In this document: in pieces, positions 42,561 through 48,990 of the stretch
Position numbering within the stretch: position 1 is the stretch's first letter
How the letters are laid out: each line of letters starts with the position of its first letter
Assembly: GCA_020725315.1 (NCBI GenBank)
Contig: DYFG01000001.1
Location: 18,042 to 82,041, forward strand
From: Nitrosotalea sp.
GTDB lineage: Archaea; Halobacteriota; Syntropharchaeia; Alkanophagales; Methanospirareceae
Direction of reading: 5' to 3'
DNA: 64,000 nt
Translations under genes and position numbers: made by a program
The notes under the pieces: model-generated
What the model was told of the DNA's origin: nothing
Seen by the model: only the letters and a program-made list of their open reading frames with translations
The model's database searches: none

Positions 42561-43567
42561 ACACTCAAGTCTTTCGGAACCACCGCGCCGCAGCCGGAGC
42601 ATTCTTGCGTTGTGCCTCTGGGGTTAACGCGCAGCACAGCACGACCGGCACTTTCAGCCTTGTACGTGGTGAACTGCACGAACTGGCCCCAGGCCACGTC
42701 CGCGATATTCCGGTTGACAACCCGGTTTCCGTTGGACTGCATGTCCGCGATGTCCAACTTCTCAAAGACGATCAGGCCGAAGCGGTTGACGAGCTTGCGG
42801 CTCTCCTGGTGCGCGAAGTCGGCGCGCCGGTTGGTGGCGCGCTGGTAGGCATGGTTGAGCGCGCGCAGCACCTTGCGGCGCTCCGGCGAGCCTTTAGCGA
42901 ACTGTTCTTTCTTGCGCTGCAAGCGGGCGATGTCCGCCGCATCGCGTTTCATCCAGCACTGGCGCGGGATACTGTCGCCGGTACTCAGCATGGCGAACGT
43001 CTTCAGGCCGAGATCCACGCCCACCACTTCAGGCGACGGGGGCAGAGGCGCGGCGTCTACTTCGCACGAAAAGCAGGCGTACCAGTTGCCTACGCTATCG
43101 CGCCGGATGATGACTGTTTTGGGTGTGCCTTCCAGGGGGCGATGCAGCTTGATTTTCACGGCTCCGATTTTCGAGAGCGTGAGCCGGTTACCGTCCAACT
43201 TCACCCCATTACCACACTGCGGATAGGTGAAACTGTCGTACCAGCCACGTCCCTTGAAGCGCGGGTAGCCGGGCTTCTCACCTGCCTTGACGCGGCGAAA
43301 GAATGCCTGGAACGCCAGATCGACGCGTGTGCACGCTTCTTGAAGCGACTGCGAAAAGGCGTTATTGAGAAATGGCTGCTCGGCTTTCCAGCCGGGGATC
43401 AGCTTAATCGTATCGAAGCGCGTCAGCGTTTCGCGGTTAATGTCCCAGGCATCGCGGCGCACTTCAAGCGTCGTGTTGTAAACCCACCGACAAGCATCCA
43501 ATGCGCGCAGCAAGGCGGTGCGTTGGGCAGAAGTAGGAAAGAGGCGGTACTTGTAGGTCAATCGCAT
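42440..43567 (-). CDS. tnpB: TnpB RNA-guided nuclease, intact
   Basis: A 375-residue protein. The RuvC catalytic residues are present: D185 in VGVDLGLKTF, E269 in LIVFEKLDI, and D351 in DLNASLNIL. The zinc finger is C323/C326 (CSGC) and C341/C344 (CPYC). The N-terminal MRLTYKYRLFPTSAQ is typical. It lies alone in an IS605-group element and is very GC-rich. TATAAT (43579-43574) with TTGTGA 17 bases before it stands only seven bases from the ATG, which suggests a leaderless message. The stop codon lies in the right-end hairpin. Confidence 0.95.
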   Translation of the reverse strand: MRLTYKYRLFPTSAQRTALLRALDACRWVYNTTLEVRRDAWDINRETLTRFDTIKLIPGWKAEQPFLNNAFSQSLQEACTRVDLAFQAFFRRVKAGEKPGYPRFKGRGWYDSFTYPQCGNGVKLDGNRLTLSKIGAVKIKLHRPLEGTPKTVIIRRDSVGNWYACFSCEVDAAPLPPSPEVVGVDLGLKTFAMLSTGDSIPRQCWMKRDAADIARLQRKKEQFAKGSPERRKVLRALNHAYQRATNRRADFAHQESRKLVNRFGLIVFEKLDIADMQSNGNRVVNRNIADVAWGQFVQFTTYKAESAGRAVLRVNPRGTTQECSGCGAVVPKDLSVRVHDCPYCGLKLDRDLNASLNILARGLASLDSGPRSPRL

Positions 43568-43573
43568 AGCCCG

Positions 43574-43602
43574 ATTATACCATTTATGCTACAGGTTCAC
43601 AA
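43574..43602 (-). promoter_or_regulatory. Promoter for tnpB copy 1
   Basis: TTGTGA (43602-43597) and TATAAT (43579-43574) are 17 bases apart on the minus strand. The -10 box is only six bases before the tnpB ATG, so transcription would start at or within the first codon. Confidence 0.5.
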
Positions 43603-43632
43603 ACATATGGCGCACCTTATATCCCCCTGCCT

Positions 43633-43761
43633 TCAGGCAGAGGTTTTACGGCGCTTTTCCGATAAAGCTGAGTTCTCCCCAGGAGCATCATCACAACACG
43701 CCCAACAGGAAGCCCCACACACCGGACACTCTTCTACCACATCACAACTCAACACTAACAT
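43633..43761 (-). pseudogene. Cysteine-rich small ORF cut off by TnpB element
   Basis: A 42-codon frame starts inside the end of the upstream gene, with AGGGA before the ATG. It contains a zinc-ribbon-like CPVCGASCWACC segment (residues 12-23), and then runs into the left end of the TnpB element, where the last residues KTSA are element-encoded. If the element is removed at the proposed ends, the frame could continue into the phage DNA on the other side (reading AGYVTRQF and stop). This reconstruction is inference. Confidence 0.45.
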
Positions 43762-44158
43762 TAATATTCCCTAGATAATTTCGATTGTACATATCCTGCA
43801 ACAACCGCATACCAAAATACATTACCGCAAGTCTTGATAGAGTCAAATCTACCAAAACCTCGTTATTCACGTCCATAAGAATGACATTGAACGTCTCCAA
43901 CGAGTTGTGCCAGATAACGAGACGGTTTAGCGCGTCTCCCTCCCGAACAACTGTTTTCCCCTCAACGTGCGCAAGTGCAGCAGCAATAATTTTGACAACG
44001 AACCCCAACAAGCGTTCAGGTTCAATGTACAGCGTCTTTTCTAGCTTTCCTTCTGGCACCAGATACAGATGCAACCCGCCCATATTAGGATCAAACCGAT
44101 ACTGCAATGTGTCTGCAATTTTAGTTTTATTCTGTCTGCTAGCCGTAGTAACAATCAT
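43742..44158 (-). CDS. Unknown protein
   Basis: A 138-residue protein with a beta-rich N-terminal half (YRFDPNMGGLHLYLVPEGKL) and a helical middle (LLGFVVKIIAAALAHVEGKT). There are no cysteines or catalytic motifs. It overlaps the preceding membrane protein gene by 20 bases, which supports translation coupling. Confidence 0.6.
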   Translation of the reverse strand: MIVTTASRQNKTKIADTLQYRFDPNMGGLHLYLVPEGKLEKTLYIEPERLLGFVVKIIAAALAHVEGKTVVREGDALNRLVIWHNSLETFNVILMDVNNEVLVDLTLSRLAVMYFGMRLLQDMYNRNYLGNINVSVEL

Positions 44159-44366
44159 TCTGATCCTCTGGTAGATAGTGATACACCTGGTTATTTTTAG
44201 CTACTAAAGCAAACGTCTTTGCCACGACCGGATCTTCATAGGCCATTTCATCAAACACATCTGCCAAAGTAGCAGACCATGACTCAATTGATTTTCCTAC
44301 CCAACGAATCTGAAGAAACAGTCCAAACTGAAAAACCAGCATAGCAATCAACAAGCCTAGTTCCAT
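44139..44366 (-). CDS. Small membrane protein
   Basis: A 75-residue protein with one N-terminal hydrophobic helix (LGLLIAMLVFQFGLFLQI) and a soluble acidic C-terminus (ADVFDEMAYEDPVVAKTF). The ATG at 44366 is chosen because AGGAG lies 8 bases upstream; a longer frame runs through the hairpin before it. Function is unknown. Confidence 0.6.
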   Translation of the reverse strand: MELGLLIAMLVFQFGLFLQIRWVGKSIESWSATLADVFDEMAYEDPVVAKTFALVAKNNQVYHYLPEDQNDCYYG

Positions 44367-44392
44367 TGCTGTCTCCTGTCTCTGCAAGGAAG

Positions 44393-44450
44393 GAGAGGTT
44401 CGCCAAACGCACAAGCCATAAGGAGAACGGAAAAGGAAAGCGAACCTCTC
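44393..44450 (-). other. Long-range stem-loop before a membrane protein gene
   Basis: Two 11-base arms (GAGAGGTTCGC at 44393-44403 and its complement at 44440-44450) enclose 36 bases. The structure lies in the gap between two minus-strand genes and may insulate or stabilise the message. Confidence 0.5.
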
Positions 44451-44465
44451 ACAAACACCAGTATA

Positions 44466-44756
44466 TCACGGAATGAAATGTCTGTCAATACCAAACAACA
44501 AACCTAGATTTCCATTATACCACACTACCATAGCATCTGTTTCTTGCAAAAAGAAAGCCAGCCCCTCTAACGATTCAATCTCTACAAACCAGCCTTCCCT
44601 TTCAGAATCATATTCTTCTACATCAAACCTCAAATCATCCAGCAGTTTGTAGTTATATCGTTTGGTTTGGTATACGTCCTTATAGGCCGGGGGAGCAGTA
44701 CGCCGCTGGCTAGGATAGGGATAATCAATAGATCCTTCCAGAATAATAAATCTCAT
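44466..44756 (-). CDS. Unknown small protein
   Basis: A 96-residue acidic protein. Its pattern (MRFIILEGSIDYPYPSQRR, then WFVEIESLEGLAFFLQETDA) suggests a small alpha/beta domain. It overlaps the upstream gene by four bases (ATGA). No family is recognised. Confidence 0.6.
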   Translation of the reverse strand: MRFIILEGSIDYPYPSQRRTAPPAYKDVYQTKRYNYKLLDDLRFDVEEYDSEREGWFVEIESLEGLAFFLQETDAMVVWYNGNLGLLFGIDRHFIP

Positions 44757-45100
44757 TCAAGTCTCCTAATCTCGTCGTCAGGACAAACCATTGAAAAGAA
44801 ACGTTCTTCCACCACCAAAAACTCACCGTAATTCAGTTTACGCCGATCTCCGTTAATCCAAACTTTTGAATTACTTATCGAATAAGGAAACCCAAGAATT
44901 GTTCCATCCGTTTGAGTAGTCTGTCCATAAAGATGCAACGACCAACATTCCGACGCTAAGTCATTGTATGTGGCAGAGTTCATCACCACCACAATACCAG
45001 GATTCTCTACCAGCTTTCCCTGGCTTTCTATAAAGCGGGGAACGGCATGTCGGTTGAGATAGGTTTCTATACTACTCAAAAAATCACTATAAAGACTCAT
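44753..45100 (-). CDS. Unknown small protein
   Basis: A 115-residue protein with a predicted alpha/beta mix (YLNRHAVPRFIESQGKLVEN, SISNSKVWINGDRRKLNYGE). It overlaps both neighbours by four bases, so it is translated together with the HD-like protein gene upstream. No known domain. Confidence 0.6.
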   Translation of the reverse strand: MSLYSDFLSSIETYLNRHAVPRFIESQGKLVENPGIVVVMNSATYNDLASECWSLHLYGQTTQTDGTILGFPYSISNSKVWINGDRRKLNYGEFLVVEERFFSMVCPDDEIRRLE

Positions 45101-45534
45101 ATTCCCAACACCTTCCCTAAAGACCCGCCCAAAACCTTTTGTAAAAGCGTATCTCTAGCGTCTGTGTATTGTTCTATTTCTTTCGTCTCTGCCGGAGATC
45201 GATCAACAGAAAAATCAAGATCAGAGATTTTAACGACAACTGCATGAGGGTTTTTTGATACCTGCTCAATATATTCAAAATAAGATTGGTTAGGCTTTCT
45301 TGTTAGTGCAACTACCGCATCCACCACATCATCAGGGAACTCCTTACGCAACCGCTCTTCTGTAATGTCCGTTCTTTCTAAAATACCATGAAGCACCGCA
45401 ATCGTAGACAGCTTTTCATTGTTCTTGATTGCTAGATTATTCATCACATCTATAGCATGAAGAATAAAGGGCCTTCCCCTCTCATCTTCATCACAATGAT
45501 AAATAGCAGCGAACATAATGGCCCTAGCCAGCAT
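45097..45534 (-). CDS. Degenerate HD-domain (RelA/SpoT-hydrolase-like) protein
   Basis: A 145-residue protein matching the helical HD fold of (p)ppGpp hydrolases: YHCDEDERGRPFILHAIDVM, VLHGILERTDITEERLRKEF, VALTRK and VVVKISDLDFSVDR. In active enzymes the second block reads HD...ED; here it is HG...ER, so two metal or catalytic positions are lost. It may be inactive, a sequestering protein, or bind a nucleotide. I start at 45534 because GGAGAG lies 8 bases upstream, and the promoter at 45562 would place a transcript start too close to an upstream ATG (45552). Confidence 0.65.
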   Translation of the reverse strand: MLARAIMFAAIYHCDEDERGRPFILHAIDVMNNLAIKNNEKLSTIAVLHGILERTDITEERLRKEFPDDVVDAVVALTRKPNQSYFEYIEQVSKNPHAVVVKISDLDFSVDRSPAETKEIEQYTDARDTLLQKVLGGSLGKVLGI

Positions 45535-45561
45535 CCGTTTTTCTCTCCACATAATATCTCC

Positions 45562-45590
45562 ATTATACTTGTATCTGCCCACAAAGTCAA
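45562..45590 (-). promoter_or_regulatory. Minus-strand sigma70 promoter of the 45.5 to 40.2 kb operon
   Basis: TTGACT (45590-45585) and a perfect TATAAT (45567-45562) are 17 bases apart. The first GTGGGAT repeat lies directly upstream of the -35 box, a likely position for a regulator. Confidence 0.8.
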
Positions 45591-45853
45591 GCAATGTGGG
45601 ATAACTTTGGCAAATGTGGGATAATGTGGGATTCCCCTAACAAAGACAAATAATGAGTCACTTACAGACTCTTTTACTTTAGATCATACACAGACTCTAA
45701 ATACAGACTCTATAATAATAAATACTAGAATCTTTATATTATAAGTATTTATAAAGAGTCTTTTAGAGTCTTTAAGATTCAAAATTTTAGGGTTTTTCAA
45801 AATCCCACTTTCCCACTTCAGTATACCAAACTATCCCACATTTTACAAGACTC
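45591..45853. promoter_or_regulatory. Divergent control region with two families of short repeats
   Basis: The 309-base gap contains no gene. AATGTGGGAT occurs at 45593-45602, 45613-45622 and 45623-45632, with an inverted copy at 45833-45842 and partial inverted copies near 45802-45820. AGACTCT occurs at 45666, 45692 and 45705, inverted as AGAGTCT at 45755 and 45765, and again at 45848 touching the plus-strand -35 box. The centre is very AT-rich. Repeats near both promoters suggest operators, or a replication start. Confidence 0.65.
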
Positions 45854-45882
45854 TTGACAAAAATTTACGTTTGTGTTATTCT
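45854..45882 (+). promoter_or_regulatory. Plus-strand promoter with preceding AGACTC
   Basis: TTGACA (45854-45859) and TATTCT (45877-45882) are 17 bases apart. The AAGACTC sequence before the -35 box is the same as at 24875-24881. GAGGAG precedes the ATG at 45904. Confidence 0.8.
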
Positions 45883-45903
45883 GTATCTGAGGAGAAAAAA
45901 AAA

Positions 45904-46359
45904 ATGAAACGACACTGGATGTATTTTAAGTATGTTCTGAAACATAAGTGGTTTGTGTTTTTGGCAGGCAGGAAACTGAACGTTCCTTTGTGGTGCTTGT
46001 TGTTACATGATTGGGATAAGTTTACTCCTGGTATGTGGATACCTTATGCCAGAACTTTTCGCAAACCCAATGGAGAAGGACAATACGAACCTTCAGAGGA
46101 GTTTTATGCTGCGTGGAATGGGCATGAAAAGCGGAACAAACATCATTGGCAGTATTGGGTTTTGCTAAAAGATTCAGGGGAACTAGTGCCTCTTCCTATA
46201 CCTGATAAGCACAGACGAGAGATGCTTGCTGATTGGATTGGGGCAGGCATGGCACTTGGAAAACCAGACACAAAACAGTGGTATCTTGATAATCACAGCA
46301 AAATGCACATTCACAAAGATACTAGGATGTGGATAGAAAAGCAACTTTCAATTATTTGA
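45904..46359 (+). CDS. DUF5662 family protein
   Basis: A 151-residue protein with the DUF5662 signature: LLHDWDKFTPGMWIPYARTF in the first half, then WNGHEKRNKHHWQYWVLL. Conserved His and Asp residues (HDWDK, HEKRNKHHW) suggest metal binding, but the function of the family is unknown. It is common in phages and bacteria. GAGGAG lies 10 bases before the chosen ATG, directly behind a strong promoter. Confidence 0.85.
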   Translation: MKRHWMYFKYVLKHKWFVFLAGRKLNVPLWCLLLHDWDKFTPGMWIPYARTFRKPNGEGQYEPSEEFYAAWNGHEKRNKHHWQYWVLLKDSGELVPLPIPDKHRREMLADWIGAGMALGKPDTKQWYLDNHSKMHIHKDTRMWIEKQLSII

Positions 46360-46471
46360 GTAGATTATTATAAGGCATTGTACAATGGAGAAATACCACA
46401 GCCAACTATGACAAAAAGACTACTATAAACTTATGGCAGAAGCGAATGGTTGGCCTATAGAGGAGGAAAAG

Positions 46472-46813
46472 ATGGAAGAAGAACGTCTTACTTCTAAAGA
46501 AATTATCGATCTATCTAAATTGGTAGGCAAGGAACTAGGAAGCCGTTTTTCTGGTACTCTAGAGTATGTTTTTCAGAACGATAAAATCAATATACGGGCA
46601 AGTGGTGGACTAGGGCCTTTTAGTCGCGTCCACATTGAATACTTGTATCGGGGAGAGTGGACTCCTGTATTTGATTATGAAGGACCGCTTATGCAGGTTA
46701 CACGCTTTCGTTATGGTAAATGGGTAGATATTCTTGAAGAGTTAGGCGACAAAGCAGAACGCCGCATTGAGGAACGCGAGAACGAGTTCTTTGGAGATTT
46801 GGATGAAGACTAA
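46472..46813 (+). CDS. Unknown acidic protein
   Basis: A 113-residue protein. The ATG at 46472 has AGGAGG at good spacing; an upstream in-frame ATG at 46433 lacks one. The N-terminal helix (TSKEIIDLSKLVGKELGSRF) leads to a beta-rich middle (HIEYLYRGEWTPVFDYEGPL) and an acidic helical tail. No family is recognised. Confidence 0.6.
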   Translation: MEEERLTSKEIIDLSKLVGKELGSRFSGTLEYVFQNDKINIRASGGLGPFSRVHIEYLYRGEWTPVFDYEGPLMQVTRFRYGKWVDILEELGDKAERRIEERENEFFGDLDED

Positions 46814-46815
46814 TT

Positions 46816-46941
46816 ATGAGAATAAAAATTTTTTTAATTAAATTGTTATGGAAAATTTCTTGTTCGATTGAAAAGAAATGCTGGCATTGGGTTGTGGATC
46901 ATGGGCTGGTATTAGAGTTGTTGGGTAAGGAGAAGGAATGA
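46816..46941 (+). CDS. Very small basic protein (41 residues)
   Basis: A 41-codon frame that starts three bases after the previous stop and ends over the next ATG (ATGA). The N-terminal part is hydrophobic and basic (MRIKIFLIKLLWKISCSIEK). The tight packing on both sides is the main support. No ribosome binding site is obvious. Function is unknown. Confidence 0.45.
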   Translation: MRIKIFLIKLLWKISCSIEKKCWHWVVDHGLVLELLGKEKE

Positions 46942-47168
46942 GCGATAAAACTGTTGCAGTATCAGACGTTTTCAATCCCGATGCGATTCTATTTGCAGCA
47001 GAAAAGGGAAGCTCAGATTGCCAACGGCTTGATGAGAATTGCGAATATCTTGGAACTTTTGATGGGTGTCGTTATTATAAAAACTCGCCAGCCAAAAGTA
47101 AGATTCCTGATCGATGGGAAATCTTTTCTAAGTGGAAAGAGAGTATTTTAAAGAACAAAGATGGCTAA
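46938..47168 (+). CDS. Unknown small protein
   Basis: A 76-residue protein preceded by AAGGAGAAGGA. It has two cysteines in CQRLDENCEYLGTFDGC, which could bind a metal with one more ligand. It overlaps the next gene by eight bases. No family is recognised. Confidence 0.6.
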   Translation: MSDKTVAVSDVFNPDAILFAAEKGSSDCQRLDENCEYLGTFDGCRYYKNSPAKSKIPDRWEIFSKWKESILKNKDG

Positions 47169-47382
47169 TCAAGCAGGAGAACGAAGTTCTAGTACTTGGG
47201 TGTTTGTTTGTAGTGCGCCAGATGCTTATGCCGCGTTGTGGGAATTTATGGATGATAAAATTAAACGAGAACTAATCTCAAACGGCCCTATTCCCTGTGA
47301 AGGAACCTTGAAAACAGGACCGCATTGTATGGATTGCAGGTTTGGTACGGGAGAGTTGATCGATGAAGACTTTTTTGATTAG
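47161..47382 (+). CDS. Unknown small protein
   Basis: A 73-residue protein starting inside the end of the previous gene. It contains cysteines near the C-terminus (PIPCEGTLKTGPHCMDCRFG) that could form a small metal site. It overlaps the next small frame by 20 bases. Confidence 0.5.
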   Translation: MANQAGERSSSTWVFVCSAPDAYAALWEFMDDKIKRELISNGPIPCEGTLKTGPHCMDCRFGTGELIDEDFFD

Positions 47383-47491
47383 CTGGATTAAAAAGCGGAT
47401 TCCTCTGTGGTTAGCCCTTTGGGGATATGAAAAAGTAAATCAAGAGGGATACTGGTACATCAAAGAGCAACAGCTAAGGAAACAGCTATAA
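47363..47491 (+). CDS. Very small protein (42 residues)
   Basis: A 42-residue frame overlapping the previous gene's end. The first half (LISWIKKRIPLWLALWGY) is an amphipathic, tryptophan-rich helix that may touch the membrane. It converges with the DUF2493 gene. Support is only the packed position. Confidence 0.4.
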   Translation: MKTFLISWIKKRIPLWLALWGYEKVNQEGYWYIKEQQLRKQL

Positions 47492-47839
47492 CCAGCATTT
47501 AGGTAGAAATATGAGTAAGGGCTTTCCGGCTTTGGCTGAGAGGCAGATCGTATGGTAGGTTCCTTTGGACTCACCGTCCCAAAAGGCCACTATACGATCT
47601 GCCTCATTCACTATGTCATTATTCCGTCTCATTCCTGCTGAACGCCCATACTTCTTCCAATCAGCAGGGAAAATCTTAGTTTCTAGTCCTCGCATCTTTG
47701 CTAGTTGTTCTGCCGCCCGATCTACCCCTATAGCTCCGCCGCTGATAACTACGGTTTCTTCATCCAAAGTGTCAATGAAGTTTTTAATTTTTAGTAAGTC
47801 TTTCCAATTTCTTGACCCTACTATTGCAATTTTATCCAT
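47486..47839 (-). CDS. DUF2493 / SLOG-type nucleotide-binding protein
   Basis: A 117-residue protein with the YspA-like SLOG (DUF2493) pattern: KIAIVGSRNW at the start, VISGGAIGVDRAAEQLA (33-49), FPADWKKYGRSAGMRRN (about 58-74) and IVAFWDGESKGTYHTI. SLOG proteins bind nucleotides or nucleotide-derived signals and occur in defence and counter-defence contexts, so a role in signal binding is possible. It overlaps the next minus-strand membrane gene by eight bases. Confidence 0.85.
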   Translation of the reverse strand: MDKIAIVGSRNWKDLLKIKNFIDTLDEETVVISGGAIGVDRAAEQLAKMRGLETKIFPADWKKYGRSAGMRRNNDIVNEADRIVAFWDGESKGTYHTICLSAKAGKPLLIFLPKCWL

Positions 47840-48050
47840 TGTCGATCAAACTAATGAGATAATAAGTAGAGGACGCTATCACAATAATCATTCCTAATAC
47901 AGCTAGAAGATACGGAAAGAACACAATAGAGGCTGCTATTACAACAGGCACAACTACAAACCACGTAGATATTGCCCCTAGCAGCTTAACCTTATCAAAC
48001 TCCCACGCATCAGCAATCCAATCTAAAAGCCGTTCTATTTTATCTAGCAT
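47832..48050 (-). CDS. Small membrane protein
   Basis: A 72-residue protein with an amphipathic start (DKIERLLDWIADAWEFDKV) and two hydrophobic helices (WFVVVPVVIAASIVFF and LLAVLGMIIVIASSTYYL). GGAG precedes its ATG. It is coupled to the DUF2493 gene. A membrane partner to a SLOG protein recalls effector pairs, but this is speculation. Confidence 0.6.
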   Translation of the reverse strand: MLDKIERLLDWIADAWEFDKVKLLGAISTWFVVVPVVIAASIVFFPYLLAVLGMIIVIASSTYYLISLIDNG

Positions 48051-48096
48051 GTTAAATGTACTCCGTCTCTAACATATACCAGAACGCCACCAATCG

Positions 48097-48489
48097 TCAC
48101 TCGATTTTCGCGTCAATGCCCCAGGCCTGCGCAATTTGCAGCAAGATTTCTGCTGCTGTGTCCCTGTGGCAGAACTTGCCCCGGCTGCAATAGCACGCCA
48201 GCGTCACGACGCCTTTGCCTTGCAGCCAATTACGTAACTCAGGCGCGTACTGCTTCCAGCGCGCCCGCAATAATTGTTTGTATGCTGCGACGTACTGTTC
48301 GTCGTCAATCGCCGCGTACTTCAGCGTCCACGACGGCGGTTGCTCGCCAGCCCTCTCCGCCGCCCAGCGCTTGTGCCCCCCGACGATTTCCCAGCTGGGC
48401 GCAAAGAAGCGCCCAATGCCTGTGCTCGATTTTACGGTCGTGTCAATTACTTCGGGTTCGCCAATTCTCCCTGTGCGTATAATTAGCAT
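48097..48489 (-). CDS. DUF488/DUF4326-like protein
   Basis: A 130-residue protein with a C-terminal motif VTLACYCSRGKFCHRDTAAE (about 93-112) like those of DUF488 and DUF4326 proteins, whose Cys/His pairs are conserved. The N-terminal half has GRFFAPSWEIVGGHKRW. The gene is much more GC-rich than its neighbours, suggesting recent transfer. AAAGGAG lies 10 bases before the ATG. The family's function is not established. Confidence 0.65.
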   Translation of the reverse strand: MLIIRTGRIGEPEVIDTTVKSSTGIGRFFAPSWEIVGGHKRWAAERAGEQPPSWTLKYAAIDDEQYVAAYKQLLRARWKQYAPELRNWLQGKGVVTLACYCSRGKFCHRDTAAEILLQIAQAWGIDAKIE

Positions 48490-48620
48490 GCGCCTGCTCC
48501 TTTCGTAACCCGCGATGACACCGAGCGCGTTGCGGTGTAAAAAGAGAGTAGAAAAGCAAGCACTAGATTACGCATATCAATAAGGAATTGTAGTCCTACA
48601 TAAACCAAAGTAATAGCCAT
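48483..48620 (-). CDS. Very small protein (45 residues)
   Basis: A 45-residue frame with a hydrophobic N-terminal half (MAITLVYVGLQFLIDM, then NLVLAFLLSFYTA) and a basic tail. GGGG lies four bases before the ATG. It overlaps the start of the DUF488-like gene. Support is moderate; it could also be untranslated leader. Confidence 0.35.
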   Translation of the reverse strand: MAITLVYVGLQFLIDMRNLVLAFLLSFYTATRSVSSRVTKGAGAC

Positions 48621-48663
48621 ATATCCCCCATAAATAAGAAGAAATCAGAAACTATTCGAAAGA

Positions 48664-48837
48664 TTAATCAGCATATCCCAACTTAATTAACAAAAAAGCA
48701 AGGGCATATATAATCCCAAAAGCAGTCAAAAGCTCTAGCATAATGAGAGGAAAGCAAATAAACAAAACAATAAGACACAGAATACCGCCCACAAAGCAAG
48801 ATACAAGAAGGGCCGAAAGAAAGTCGTTGTCTAACAT
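48664..48837 (-). CDS. Small two-helix membrane protein (57 residues)
   Basis: A short frame with a perfect ribosome binding site (AAAGGAG, about 7 bases before the ATG) and its own promoter. It encodes two hydrophobic helices (VGGILCLIVLFICFPLIM and LTAFGIIYALAFLLI). No family is recognised, but the promoter and ribosome binding site make translation likely. Confidence 0.65.
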   Translation of the reverse strand: MLDNDFLSALLVSCFVGGILCLIVLFICFPLIMLELLTAFGIIYALAFLLIKLGYAD

Positions 48838-48856
48838 CACACTCTCCTTTCTTACA

Positions 48857-48885
48857 AGTATACATTACAAGAGAAATAAAGTCAA
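48857..48885 (-). promoter_or_regulatory. Minus-strand sigma70 promoter
   Basis: TTGACT (48885-48880) and TATACT (48862-48857) are 17 bases apart and lie 20 bases before the 57-residue membrane protein start. Confidence 0.75.
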
Positions 48886-48960
48886 TAGACGATACAAGAG
48901 GGCCTACTAAGAAAAAGATAAGGGGTACATAAAAGAAAAGAGAGGAACGATATGGGTGGA

Positions 48961-48982
48961 TTAGTTAAGTTTAAGAGAAAAA
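48961..48982. repeat. Direct repeat flanking the Mom-like gene, copy 1
   Basis: The sequence TTAGTTAAGTTTAAGAGAAA and two further bases occurs here and again at 49738-49759. The two copies bracket the Mom-like gene and its promoter as a cassette of about 0.78 kb. Confidence 0.7.
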
Positions 48983-48990
48983 AAAATAAT

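Larger units (their letters stand above)
42420..43656 (-). mobile_element. IS200/IS605-group element carrying only tnpB (IS1341-type), copy 1
   Basis: The element contains one tnpB and no tnpA transposase. The right end has the hairpin CCCCACGGC-TAAA-GCCGGGGG at 42432-42452, and the minus strand ends in CAGTCAC. The left end has a hairpin at 43624-43643 (CTGCC-TTCA-GGCAG) followed by GTAAAACC. Exact ends are estimated within a few bases. GC content is far above the flanks, which indicates recent import. It interrupts a small cysteine-rich frame (see 43633-43761). Confidence 0.75.

Noticed and set aside
42551..43774. Long open frames on the plus strand opposite tnpB
   Set aside because: They are a consequence of high GC content; the minus-strand frame has all TnpB motifs.
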